From positions 22,203,501 through 22,267,500 of the forward strand of contig NC_091971.1 of assembly GCF_036711975.1 (NCBI RefSeq): a stretch of DNA of 64,000 bases. Reading direction: 5' to 3'. The notes beneath the pieces are model-generated. The model did not search any database, was not told the origin of the DNA, and worked only from the letters and a program-made list of their open reading frames with translations. A program made the translations under genes and the position numbers. The DNA comes from Onthophagus taurus. Its lineage: Eukaryota > Arthropoda > Insecta > Coleoptera > Scarabaeidae. This document shows positions 9,701 through 20,048 of the stretch, piece by piece; the first letter of the stretch is position 1, and the number at the start of each line of letters is the position of its first letter.

Positions 9701-11548
9701 TCTCCTTCTTACTGTGCGTTCACTCACGTTCAGCCGACGCACTTGCTCCAAATTATTTCTTATCTCAACTGCTGTGGTATGTCTATTTCGTAACACGGTC
9801 GTTATGATGTATCGATCATCACGGGGTTGTGTGGTGCGGCTTCTTCCTAACCCAGGTCGTCTGATGAATGTACCAGTCTGTCGAAATCTTTGAATGGCGC
9901 GAGAAACCATACTCTGTATCGTGCCAAGCACACGAGTAACATAACGAGTGCTGCGTCCATCTTCCACCAAAGCCAGTGCTTGAGCAACTTCTGCTAGACT
10001 TAAAGGCATTTTTCTTGTTTAGCAACAGTCAATGACGTTAACGTCACTGAAATGTTTTGGTCATTTTTAATGGCGCTGCCAAACAAGCCACGTTATCTTT
10101 TAGAGCTTGTAACTTTGGTGTTAACAACAATAGAAACTTGAACAAAAAACAGAAGTGATCAGAACAGACGAGACTATAAACCCTTTATGATTAAAGTTAT
10201 TTTCTTTTGTCGGTACACCCCACAGCAAGCAAAGTGTAGGTAAAAAAGACGCATTAGCGTTATTCAACATTGCTGAAATTAAAGAGGGCCAAAATGAGGA
10301 AGGCGCCTACAGAAATAGTGGCAAAGGGTAGACCTTCCAAATAAAAAAAAAACTTAATCAAATCGAGGAATAAGTTCAAAAGTTATTACAGTTTGAAACC
10401 GGTGAGTGTATTTAAAAAAAAATCAAATTTCCTAAATAATTACTTTTGATCATCCGGAAAATATAAAAGTGCTAATAACGAAGGATCACTAAAAGCACCT
10501 TCAGAAAACCAATAAGCAACTTTAGCAGCTGCCAAACCATTCTCAACATCCCCCTTTTCCATAAATCTTTCCGCTTTTTGCGCATTCTCCATAGCTGTAT
10601 TTACTTTTAAAGCAACTTCATCGCTTATAACAATACTGTTAATTTCTGATAATAACAAAGCTAAAGATTTTAAAGTTCTCTTAGTCGATTTAATCATATC
10701 TAAAGTTTTTAGTTTCATTAAACTCTTAACACTTTCTGGGTCATTTTCTTTTAAACCCAATAAGTTTTGTAAATGGTTCGAATATGTTGATAAAATCAAA
10801 GAAATATCTGGTTTGAATGATTTTTTAAGACAAGATTCTTTGTCAGGGTTAATAATTCCGATTCCACCCCATCTAGGATTTAAAAAAGCGTTACTTTCGA
10901 CGATATTTCGCTTTTTATCACGAATAAAAATTGGTTTATCGCATCGCGAAATGTAAGTCACTAATTTTAGGGTGGGACGAGGTGACATGTGCGACCACAT
11001 CTTTTTTTCTAGGGGAGTAATAATCAGTGGTAATTGATCCTCTTCGATAAAAAATCGTCCTTTATCTTCTATGGGTTGTACCCCCAACTCCAATAAATAC
11101 AACCATTGGGATTTTACGGTAAAATTAGCAATTGGGCCAATTTGTTTCAAAAAACCTTCCAAACTCAGTTTTAAATCTACCATTTGTATGTCTACATCCA
11201 AATTACTTGGATCGGGGTTTAATACTGTTATTAAAACATCATATTCTAAGCTTAAAGGAATACTATTTTCACGAATCGTTTTCTTTGGTATATCAAAACT
11301 TAACATTTCATCTAAAGGTAATGGAGCTCTGTATACACGCGTTGTTAGCCACCACATCGGTAATCCAATTACTAAAATAACTATTACGTATGAAATTAAA
11401 CTAAACATTCGGTTTTTTCCTTCCGGATCATATTTAAAACGAGGATCTAAAAAAAGAAAAATTTTAAGGTTAGTTTGATTTTTTTTAGTTTATGTTTTGT
11501 TTTACCGGTTTCTACTTCTTCGTTTTCTAACGATAATTTAGACCCCAT
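6757..11548 (-). CDS. PIG-S: PIG-S, GPI transamidase complex subunit (3 exons)
   Basis: Subunit of the ER-membrane complex that transfers preassembled GPI anchors onto proteins. Exons on the minus strand: 11548-11506, 11446-10444 and 6874-6757; all introns are GT-AG and phases agree. The product is 387 residues. An N-terminal membrane segment lies near residues 29-47 (YVIVILVIGLPMWW, then YRAPLPL). The luminal part has NPRWGG and the hallmark DPSLLALLYFPDDQKYAVYI box. A second membrane segment lies near 350-369 and a short Lys-rich tail follows, the topology known for PIG-S. It is short for the family (human is about 555): roughly 150 residues are missing just after YRAPLP. Intron 2 is about 3.57 kb because a Tc1-like element is inserted in it. 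The start at 11548 is preferred to the Met at 11408 because the leader exon splices in frame. Confidence 0.88.
7314..10009 (-). pseudogene. Tc1-like transposase, split by a LINE
   Basis: The N-terminal half (10009 to about 9470) has paired helix-turn-helix motifs (MPLSLAEVAQALALVEDGRS, and GLGRSRTT between them). The C-terminal half (7697-7314) has FMHNTACCHTAR, where the usual catalytic Asp of the QDN motif is replaced by Asn, and HSLDLNPIEHMWD with the third acidic residue, Glu, as in Tc1 (DDE type). The two halves are separated by the LINE at RVQYQ, and the first half also carries a frameshift near 9600. Inactive. Confidence 0.85.
7698..9454 (-). mobile_element. 5'-truncated non-LTR retrotransposon (LINE)
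   Basis: Inserted into the Tc1-like transposase with a 15-bp target duplication CTGGTATTGTACTCT (7683-7697 and 9455-9469). It begins inside the reverse transcriptase: GIPEGWKVGVICPVYKKG, DLKAAFDKVNRG, LRQGCPLSPSLFALY and the catalytic TYADDIVIM. Later frames give the thumb region (YTYLGYVFNRDGS, VWGWREQAM) and a C-terminal C-x2-C-x6-H-x4-C finger (CRLCREEWETLEHMLNGC). At least three frameshifts separate the parts. Markedly GC-richer than its surroundings, which suggests a different base composition at source or relative youth. Clade not determined. Confidence 0.9.
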
Positions 11549-12010
11549 TATAAATATTGCTTATAAAACCAATTTTAAAGAAAATCTGCGATAGAAAATA
11601 AATTGAGGTTATGTTTTTAGTGTTGTGTACAACTACACAACAATGGTATAAAACGGCCAATAAAATGTGACCTATATCTGTCCTTATCTAGCTAATGAAA
11701 ATTTGTATAGTATTGTCTCTCTCAAATTTATTTTATTTCTTCATGATTTTGATGAATCTATAAGTTTTAATTCTGATTTGAAGGGTGTAAACCAAACCAA
11801 CCCTCTGTAATTGTTTTAAAAACTTCTTTTTTCCATTTTTATTAGGTTCTTCAATGCCTCATCTTATAGCGGGCCAGTTGTGAGTGCGGGAAGGTATCCC
11901 CCCATTTTTTGATTTTTAAATTTTTCATACTTGTTCTAGATCAGGGATAGGTCCGTACAGCTACACCCCCCATTCAAGATATCAGTATTTTGATACTGCC
12001 ATAATTATGT
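11549..12010. other. PIG-S upstream region
   Basis: Upstream of the PIG-S leader exon. No TATA box or conserved element was recognised and no other gene is seen before the pogo element. Confidence 0.4.
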
Positions 12011-12291
12011 AGGGGAAAGGGGGGCACATTGGGACGTTTGAAACATTTTCCAATGTGAAGTCTTTATTTTTGAATGAAATAACTTTATTTCTAGACAAGA
12101 CATGAATTAGGGCATTGGCTTTGAGATGCTACGTCTATAAAAGGTAATTCGCTCATACAAATTTAATTGTTTATTTTTCAAAAACTTCATGCAAATGTCC
12201 AGAGGCGCGCCGTGCAGGGGTTGCAAGGGGTGCATCGCACCCGGGCGCGGTCATCCTAGGGGCGCATGTAACGCAATAAAATTGCGCTTTT

Positions 12292-12602
12292 ATATGCAAA
12301 GGCGAACTACTGAAATATCAAACATTGGCACAAATATAACAGAGGAAGAAGAATCCGACGTGAAAATTTCAAACGAACCTGAAAATGTCTTACATTATAT
12401 TTTTACTAATGATTTATTCAATATGTTTCCTAATATTACTATAGCACTTAGAATATACCTAACATTACCTGTTAGTGTTGCATCAGGAGAGAGATCATTT
12501 TCAAAACTTAAAATAATAAAAACCTATTTAAGAGCAAATATGAGTCCAGAGAGTCTTAACAATTTGTCTTTAATAAGTAATAATAATAATAACAAACACT
12601 AG
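12292..12602 (+). pseudogene. hAT transposase C-terminal dimerisation domain
   Basis: The open frame reads FNMFPNITIALRIYLTLPVS then VASGERSFSKLKIIKTYLRA and LNNLSLIS, the conserved hATC dimerisation region at the C-terminus of hAT transposases. The catalytic RNase-H-like part is absent. The frame ends in the Asn-rich junction with the Penelope-like insert. Confidence 0.88.
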
Positions 12603-12640
12603 AAACTTTCGGGTTTTGCCGTGCGTCTTTTAATAAAAGA

Positions 12641-12683
12641 TTTGACGTTTCGGATGCCATGTTGTAACCTTCTTCAGAAACAG
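12641..12683 (-). ncRNA. Hammerhead-like ribozyme motif, inverted 5' copy
   Basis: On the minus strand: CTGAAGA box, GAAA box and GTC cleavage triplet in the type I order, flanked by GTTT and AAAT for stem I. Stem III is reduced to GAAAC-GTC with no loop, the minimal form described for Penelope-like elements and thought to need a dimer. Stem II is weak (two terminal G-C pairs, then mismatches), so activity is doubtful. Confidence 0.5.
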
Positions 12684-14078
12684 GATTCGAAGTGAAAGCC
12701 TTAGTACTTATATTATTAACCTTTATGGGGAGGATATCAACAAACAAATCAAGGATTTGGATAACTCACGAATTAGACAACGCAAGCTGTTGAGCAGTTT
12801 GGCCTTTCTACGAAGATGCAGAGAGAAGAAAGTAACGCCAACCTTCTTGAAGATGAAGCACCACATCGACTCCGCTGCAGCACGTAGAATTTTGATTAGG
12901 ACAGAACAAGCAGTGCTACGAGAAAGAATCCACAAGACCTTCAATGATTTACAAAAAATAAGTGAGAAGTTACTACGACTCCACCTCTCACTTTCCAATT
13001 GTATATCCGGAGAAGACTGGGACAAAGTGGACAGACTAACAATGGAGAAGGCTGATCGCGAATTTCAGAAGACCCGTGACACGCACATTAAGAAGTTTGA
13101 ATCTCTGGAACGCCGGTCGCAAAAGAAGAAAGGTAATAGTTTACCAGTAGAAACAATCGTCATTAACAGATCGAATATCCCACTAACGAAAGACGAAACC
13201 TCTGCTCGCCAAAGGATTGAACTACGCAATCGCCCCGAAGAAGGTCCCAAAGGAGGAAATCATCTGCGAAGTGGAAGCAGCTGTTCGAGGGATGCCTACA
13301 CTGAAAGCCGAAGAGATCCGACAAGAAGTTACGAGAGTACTGAAGTCAGCAAAACCACCAAAATCCAACTTGACGGTTGGTGAAAGAAGGCACTCCGATC
13401 TATAAAAGAATAGTCAGAAATCGTCGTGTTACCAGCAGACAAGGGGAATGCCACTGTTGTTGTGGACAGGAAAGAATACGACGACAAAATGTTGAACCTA
13501 CTGCACCCAGCCACCTACAGGAAGATCAAGAACCCACAGACAAAATCGTAAGAAAAATGAAGGAACTGATAAAATCCACAGGAATTCCAGCAGAACAGCA
13601 GAAAGGTTTGTTTGTGCAGGCGACGGTACCACCAAGAATCTACGGACTACCGAAGATTCACAAACCAGACGTCCCCCTCCGCCCTATCGTCAGCGCCATC
13701 AACTCCCTAACATACCAGCTGGCCAAATATCTTGCAAAGATTCTGTCTCCCTTTACAGGTAACACGGAATCGTATGTCAGCGATTCTACACATTTTGTGG
13801 AATCGGTAAAAGGTGTAAAGCTGGATATGTTGGTAAGTTTCGATATGGAATCCCTTTTTACTAGGGTACCAGGTACTAGGTTACTAGGGTAGTTAAGGAT
13901 GCTGTAGAGGGTCTTCGCCGAAAACTCATTCCGGAGGGTTTACCAGAATACGTGCCAGATCTGGTGGAGTATTGCTTATCGTGGACGTATTTCAGCTGGA
14001 AAGGAGAATTTTACGAGCAGTTCGAAGGGGCAGCCATGGGGTCTCCACTATCGCCAGTTATAGCTAACACTTCGAACC

Positions 14079-14121
14079 CTGTTTCTGAAGAACGTTACAA
14101 CATGGCATCCGAAACGTCAAA
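14079..14121 (+). ncRNA. Hammerhead-like ribozyme motif, 3' copy
   Basis: Same architecture as the 12641 motif but in sense with the reverse transcriptase: GTTT, CTGAAGA, a degraded stem II, GAAAC, GTC and AAAC. Stem I pairs GTTT with AAAC perfectly. One extra A lies between the CTGAAGA box and stem II. Probably decayed. Confidence 0.5.
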
Positions 14122-14682
14122 CCTTTTATTAAAAGACGCACGGCAAAACCCGAAAGTTTCTAGTGTTGGTTCTAGTTTTAGTTCTAATTTTAGTTTAATT
14201 CACACCGGCCGTGAAAGCCTTCGTACTTACAAGAAAAAATTATTAAAAATTAATTTTTTATAAATATTTTGCAAATTGTAATAAATTAGTATAAAAAATA
14301 TATTTTATAAATTACTTGTTGTTCCAATGTTTGTATCTTATTTCAATACGAATTTGGGGCGCCAAAAATGAGTTCGCACCCCGGCGATCGTTTACCACGG
14401 CGCGCCACTGCAAATGTCTCAATGTGCCCCCACTGTGGGACAGAATGGGACATCCCTGGGGCACATGTGGACACACAAGTAAATTTCATAGGTAAAACTC
14501 CCTAACAAGTGAAAGTGCAATTTTTGTTGTTTCCAAATACAACAAAATATCGACAGAATATTAAACATATCGTTTCAAATCGACTTGTAGTGGTATTAAT
14601 TTGCTTCGGTTTTGGGAGTCTACCAAATCCTTGTCCACTACAGTTGGATATACAAATCCACTCCCTTTTTCTTAAAAATTTA

Positions 14683-16315
14683 CCCTGTTTTTCCGCTAGA
14701 AGCCGCATTCAATATAAGCCGCGGCTTATTAAATGTTACACTTTTTTCATTTTTTCTACATTTTATCCCTACTAAGCCGCACACAAATATAAGCCGCACT
14801 CAAATACAAGCCGCTCTCGATTGTAAGCCGCACACATTCAGATGTGTTGAGCAGTAACACGGTGGCCACAAATAGAAATTCAATTCAAAAATTGGATAAC
14901 TGAAAAAAGAAAGGTTGGAATACAAGTTGCTGGTAAACAGGTTCTGCGACAAGCAAAATTAGTAGCCGAGGAGTTAGAAATTACATTTAACAATCTCCAA
15001 AATGGATATATTATTTCATGAAAAGAAATGATTTTGTAAGAAGAGCTGAAACATCGATGGGACAACATTTGCCTGCAAATTTGGAAGAAAAGTTAATACA
15101 ATTTCAACATTTCGTAACCGAAAACAAAACAAACGTGGACTTACTTAACATTGGGAATATGGAGGAAATACTAGTGAGTTTTGACTTACCATCAAAATTT
15201 ACTTTTGCAAAAAAAGGCAGTGATGACATAAAAATTGTAACTACTGGACATGAAAAATCTAATTTCACAGTGGCTTTAAGTGTTCTTGCTAGTGGCAAGA
15301 AACTGCCACCATATGTAATATTTAAAAAAAAAACACGCCCAAAAGGAAATTTTCCAAAGTGTTATTATTTCGGCTAATGAAAAGGGATGGATGTCTTCGA
15401 ATAAAATGGAGCTATAGCTAAATGAAATTTGGAATAAACGCCCTGGATCATTTTTTAAAAGGGATAATGGCCTATTAATATTGGACCCGCACCTGGACAT
15501 CGCTCTGATGCTGTAAAAAATAAATTACAAAAAAAAACCAACAATACCTGCAGTTATACCTGGAGGATTAACGAAACTGTTACAGACGTCGGATATTTCA
15601 GTTAATAAATCTTTTAAAGCAAAACTAAGAGATTTGTGGGAGAAATTTATGATTAATTCTTATAATGCTTATAAAGAAACAGGAAAACCGATAAAGCGAG
15701 TGTCTTATGAAGAAATCGTTAATTGGATTGACACAGCATGGCAAAATATTTCTGAGGACGTCATTAAAAACGGATTTAGAAAGACTAAAATAAAATTCTA
15801 CAATGAAGAAATAATTCCAAATGAGCAACTACAAGAAGATGAACTTATAAATGAAGTGAAAGTAAACGATCAGAAAGAAAACAAAGAAAATAATCACGAG
15901 GACGATCATTTATTGTATGACTGCCTTTTGTCAGACTTCGATTCGGATGGACCAGGTCATGAAGAAGACATGGATTTTATGATCTCATAGAACAGTTATC
16001 TACCTACACATAGTAGTAGGTACATAATTTGTTTTATTTCTCATAGAATATATCTTTTGTTTTAATGTAGAATATATTATATTGTTTCATCTACGTAAAT
16101 AAACTTTTATTAAAAATAAAAAAGTACTATTTTTGAAATGTTTTGCAACTATTTGCTATATTTTCATATTTAAATTCTAGCAGTCAAAGAAAACCGATCA
16201 GAAAAACATTTTTAAAATGAATAACATTTTAAATGGTTGTTTAAATCTTTATAAGCCGCACTTTAAAACCACTTTTTCTTCATACGAAACCGCGGCTTCT
16301 AACGGAAAAACAGGG
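14683..16315 (+). mobile_element. pogo/Tigger-like element 2
   Basis: Inverted ends CCCTGTTTTTCCG (14683) and its mirror ending 16315, with TA on each side (14681-14682, 16316-16317). Many short AAGCCGC motifs lie inside both ends (14700-14830 and 16255-16300), likely subterminal binding sites. Inserted in the tail of transposase 1 in the opposite orientation. Confidence 0.92.
14880..15990 (+). pseudogene. pogo/Tigger transposase 2, decayed
   Basis: Pieces in order: a CENP-B-type HTH (NWITEKRKVGIQVAGKQVL), MGQHLPANLEEKLIQFQHFV, the DDE region (TTGHEKSNFTVALSVLASG, KKLPPYVIFKKKTRPKG), then after stops AVIPGGLTKLLQTSDISVNK and DLWEKFMINSY. The third acidic residue is kept (the D in SDIS). The tail is acidic and ends EEDMDFMIS. 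Several stops and frameshifts between 15375 and 15600 remove function. Confidence 0.82.
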
Positions 16316-18375
16316 TAATTGATAACCGCTATCAATAATTTTTTCTACCTCACCCACATAAAATCTGACTGTTTTCTTTGTACAATACTTTGCTAGTACA
16401 AAGTCTCCAACTAATATGTTTGGTAACGTTGTTGCAGGGTCTAATAGAGGTAAAATCTGCTGCATGAATTCGTCATCTGATGCTTCTTTGCTAAATTCAC
16501 TAATATTGTCTGACTCATCATCGTCATAAATCACAAGATCATCCGCTACATCACCGCTATCTTCTACATTCTTTCTTTTACTTGACTTCTGGGTATTTTT
16601 TACTTCATCAAACAATTTTTTCTTTTCTTTGGTTTTGTCTATTATTTTTTGTTCAAGACAGTTTTTCTTCGGGGTTTCTGTAAGGATTTTAGATTTTCCT
16701 GGTTGTCTCCCTTTCTTCGTCGAATTTTTTCTTTGTGCCTTAGGAAACGGTCGGACACTTTCAGGAGTGATTACCCCTTCTATCATGCTAGGGCGGCTGC
16801 TTGTTGACGGCGTATTCGTTGAAGCCGAGCTAGAAACTTGTGCTGAAGTGCTGGCTGTCATCGTAATGTTTCTTTCCATTTCTTGATGGGGTGTATTTGC
16901 ACGAACTTCTTGAACTGTTAAGGATGCGTTGTCATTAACATATGCAGCCGCAAAATCATCTCTATGCCACATTTTCTAAATCCAGAGCAAATATTATCCA
17001 AAGTAAATGCTTTATAATAGGCTTGACCGGCTAATTCTGCGATTTCGTAAATGGACACCCGTTTGCCGGGATGGGAAATAAGCCAATGGTTAAAAACAGA
17101 TTTCAAGTAACTTTTAAAGGGTCCATATAGACACACATCGAGAGGTTGGAGACGATGTGTACAATGGGGTGGAAATGTTACAAATATTATACCATTGTCC
17201 CTACAAAAAACTATTGTCTCCAAACTGGTGTGCGATTCGTGGTTATCTAGTAATAATATGAGGATGCGATTTTCTTTGGAACATTTTGTAAATTTTTGAA
17301 TGTGTTTCACCACTTCTAAAAATAAAGATGCCGTCATCCAACCGGACCCTGATTTGTTGGATAATCCTAGGCTACCATTAGGCGCACTTTTCATAAATAC
17401 CGGCTTGTTTTTAGCCCTTGGAAAGACATACACCGGTGGTACTGTATTTACGACGGCATTAATGATAGCACAAAAGGTTACCAGTTCTCCTCTCTCGGCT
17501 GAAACTACTTGCCCCACCTGCTTAGTTTCCGTCATAGCAATAACTTTTGGTGCCTGAAGAACTTTGGTGACCCTTGTTTCGTCAAGATTATAGACATTTT
17601 CTGGTGTTATTTTATATTTTTCTAATGCAACTTGCAGATTATCGAAAAATTGTTTCACGTTGGTTTCGTTAAATCCTGTTGCCCTGGCTAGACTGGTGTT
17701 TTCAGGTTTTCTTAAACTGAGATTGCTGAACCTTTTCAAGAAAGATTTCATCCAGTCCAAACCCGCTCTCTTGTTCTTATCCCAGCTCGTTGGGTATTTT
17801 CTGTTAAGTTTTTGAGCAAACTCAAAAGCTTGCGAATACGTCAGCCCGTAATTTATTTTTAAACTTTGCATTAGATACTCGCACAATTGTTGTTCCTGGT
17901 TTGCGGTAAAAACTTGTTGGGTGCTATATTTCGACTGAAATGGCCAATGAAATAGGTCGTTTGAATCACTTTCTACTGTGGCAAGATTCGTGGTCTCAGG
18001 CAGCAAGTTGTTATTTTTATTATTTTCCTCTCGTTCATCATCTTCAGTGGGTTGTGCAGCAAGAGACTCCCCTGTTTCCCCATCTCTGTTTTCTTCTGCG
18101 TTCCGCTTTTTGACTTTGTTCAACCTGTTGACTAAGGTAGATTTCTTGATATTATGTGTTGCTGCAGCATTTGTTATTGATAACCTTCCATCAATAACAT
18201 CTCTAACTGCAGCAACAATGTCTTCCGCAGATATGGAAGCACGATCTGTTTTTCTCTTGTACGTACGGACCATTTTTTATGTCCTGAGTCCTGAAACAGG
18301 AACAGGAACTGAAAATTGGAACAGTCTCAATGTGCCCCTTATCTTTTGTCCCAAAGTGCCCCCACTGACTGTATT

Positions 18376-19313
18376 GAACATAAGATCATTTGCAAAATAA
18401 TAGGTTAGGTCTATATAATAAATAAAATCATGAACATAAGTCTCAATATTGTGTGTTCTTAGTGATTAATTGATTTTAAACTATTTGCTTGAAATATAGA
18501 AAATATCCACTTACCAATTTTCATGCAACTTTTTACAGCAACTATCATAAAACACTTAAAATTGAATAAAAATTTCCGTACGTCACAAAACAGCGCGAAA
18601 CGTTTGGAGAATTTGAAGCAAGGTATTTTTGTTTTTAATTATGATTTAATAGTTTCAAGGATTCAGGATTATTTTTATGTAATAAAGAGCTTTTTTAGTG
18701 TCCAATCGGATATTTGACTTTCGCTCATTCAAATTGGTAAAAGTGACCACTTTGCGACGTGATGAATTTTTTTTTGTTTCCTGAAAAATCAAACAAATGT
18801 CGTTTATGCTGTTTTGGCAAATTTTTGAAGTGATTCACGTTTCTGACTTATTTGTTTACCTTGTCATATAGTTTTAATACAAACATCTTCTGACACTACA
18901 GCAATTATTGTATTATAGCTACATACTCTTTAGATGTCATTGTGAGTGAAGAGTTTGGCAGAGAAAATTTGAAGATTGCAAAGAAGACATTTCTGGACTA
19001 TTGAGTAATTGAGAAGAATTTTTAGACCAGTACTAATACCAAATATAAAACCTACAATCATTCAAATACACACAACAATCATATGTGTACAAATTTATAC
19101 AACCATAAGCAAACTTTTTTATTTCTCTGGCCATAATTTGTAATTAAGAATCGAGAGATAAATATCAATAGAGATATTGATATTTCAAAATTGAAATCTA
19201 ATTTAATTTTAATAAAAGCTTAATAAATGTAATACTAATATTTACTTTGTAAAAAAAACCTTATGTAAATACATTAGAGAAATAATAAATTTAATTTTAA
19301 CATCAAAAAAGAT
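18376..19313. other. Intergenic between pogo nest and Mad2
   Basis: AT-rich, no supported gene. A frame at 18523-18717 has no recognisable features. Mad2 polyadenylation should lie just below 19314; AATAAA-like minus-strand sequence (TTTATT-rich) is present around 19200-19290. Confidence 0.4.
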
Positions 19314-20048
19314 TCAGTCTTCATTCTTATATGTAACCATAGTATTAACCTTATGAATATTTGTAGAAAACGATCGCATTTTAACACATTGAGCGTTTTT
19401 AATATTAGCAGCCTCAGTTTCAGCCCACTCCTGAGGTAAATTAACATCATCTTTAGTATAAATTTGAATATCAAAACTGCACAAGCAATCTAATAGTGGA
19501 AGATAAGCTACAGATGAAGCAACTTGCTTTAAAACATCCCTTATTTCATTTCGAATTTGTTTTAATGGCTTATCCGACACCTGCTTATCCCCTTGAGATT
19601 GATCTCCATCATATTCAATATTAAAATCCCATCGTTCCATCACTTCCAAAGAAGCCACATTTGTTATTATTAAAGCCACTTTATTAACAACCTTTTGAGT
19701 CAACCAATCTAAAAAAAATTTAATGAGATTTATTAATGATTAATTTAAATAAATACCAACCTTTTAGTTGACTTAACGTTACGGATAAAAACTCTTTAAT
19801 TTCTTTATCTTGCGACATCAAAATAGTTAATCCATAGTTTTCGGCGGTTTTAAAGGATTCGGGCGGATATATCCCACGTTGAAATAATATCGAGTTAATA
19901 CCAAAATCTGTTAAAATTAATTTTTTAATAGTATATTGATGAACTTAACCTCAAAAAAAATTTTTTAGTACTAACCTAGGTATTCACAGACAATTTCTGA
20001 TGAACCCTTTAAGGTTATTGCTGATTTATTACATTGAGCCGAAGACAT
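19314..20048 (-). CDS. mad2: Mad2, spindle assembly checkpoint HORMA protein (3 exons)
   Basis: Mad2 binds Cdc20 at unattached kinetochores and holds back the anaphase-promoting complex. Exons on the minus strand: 20048-19976, 19907-19761 and 19708-19314, with GT-AG introns of 68 and 52 bp and matching phases. The product is 204 residues (human 205). It has the HORMA landmarks: ITLKGSSEIVCEYLDFGINS near the start, FQRGIYPPESF, DWLTQKVVNKVALII, VMERWDFNIE, FLPLL-like YLPLLDCLCSFDIQIYT, and the safety-belt end MRSFSTNIHKVNTMVTYK. Nothing essential looks missing. It is transcribed away from Hsp83, whose start is about 1.8 kb off. Very likely functional. Confidence 0.95.

Larger units (their letters stand above)
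6896..10408 (-). mobile_element. Tc1-like element inside PIG-S intron 2
   Basis: Long inverted repeats (about 375 bp left, 345 bp right) start CACTCAGCGGC at 6896 and CACTCACCGG (minus) at 10408; TA is duplicated at 6894-6895 and 10409-10410. The right repeat has lost about 30 bp near its tip. Without the internal LINE the element is about 1.75 kb. It lies in the same orientation as the host gene. The PIG-S duplicate at 2882-3340 shows the empty site. Confidence 0.92.
12597..14235 (+). pseudogene. Penelope-like retroelement with inverted termini
   Basis: Frames at 12757-13383, 13377-13892 and 13952-14090 together give a coiled N-terminal region, the Penelope-type reverse transcriptase signature RIYGLPKIHKPDVPLRPIVS, SFDMESLFTRVP and GAAMGSPLSPVIAN. 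The sequence then jumps into the terminal repeat, so the catalytic YxDD motif and any GIY-YIG endonuclease are missing. The terminal segment at 14070-14165 is repeated in inverted orientation at 12600-12700, and both copies hold a hammerhead-like core. A direct repeat GAAAGCCTTMGTACTTA lies at 12694 and 14211. Confidence 0.85.
12200..14410 (+). mobile_element. hAT element 1
   Basis: Terminal inverted repeats CAGAGGCGCGCCGTG (12200) and CAGTGGCGCGCCGTG (minus, ending 14410) with an 8-bp target duplication CAAATGTC at 12192-12199 and 14411-14418, as expected for hAT. Only the transposase 3' part is present before a Penelope-like insertion starts near 12597, so the element is internally deleted as well as interrupted. 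Confidence 0.93.
14502..18273 (-). pseudogene. pogo-type transposase 1, split by pogo element 2
   Basis: Starts at 18273 with a helix-turn-helix region (MVRTYKRKTDRASISAEDIV; KKSTLVNRLNK). A CENP-B-like part follows (GLDWMKSFLKRFSNLSLRKP), then the DDE core: VYNLDETRV, LLLDNHESH and PPHCTHRLQPLDVCLYGPFK, so all three catalytic acidic residues are kept. A frameshift near 16960 separates the 451-residue frame from the tail frame (16972-16316: HRDDFAAAYVND, and KYCTKKTVRFYVGEVEKIID). The frame is then interrupted by pogo element 2 and resumes at 14682 (KFLRKREWICISN; FGRLPKPKQ), stopping at 14502. Intact catalytic core, broken tail. Confidence 0.85.
12013..18373 (-). mobile_element. pogo-like element 1, outer shell of a nest
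   Basis: Related inverted ends (GGGGGCACATTGGGAC near 12021; GGGGGCACTTTGGGAC on the minus strand near 18365) sit next to TA at 12011-12012 and 18374-18375. The extreme tips differ, so the exact borders are tentative. A subterminal copy of the same motif at 14420-14450 may belong to this end, or 12013-14450 may be a separate short relative. The shell carries a hAT at 12200-14410 and a second pogo element at 14683-16315. Confidence 0.65.

Noticed and set aside
11408-11408. Starting PIG-S at the Met at 11408
   Set aside because: A short upstream exon (11548-11506) splices in frame to 11446 and supplies a natural start and cytosolic leader.
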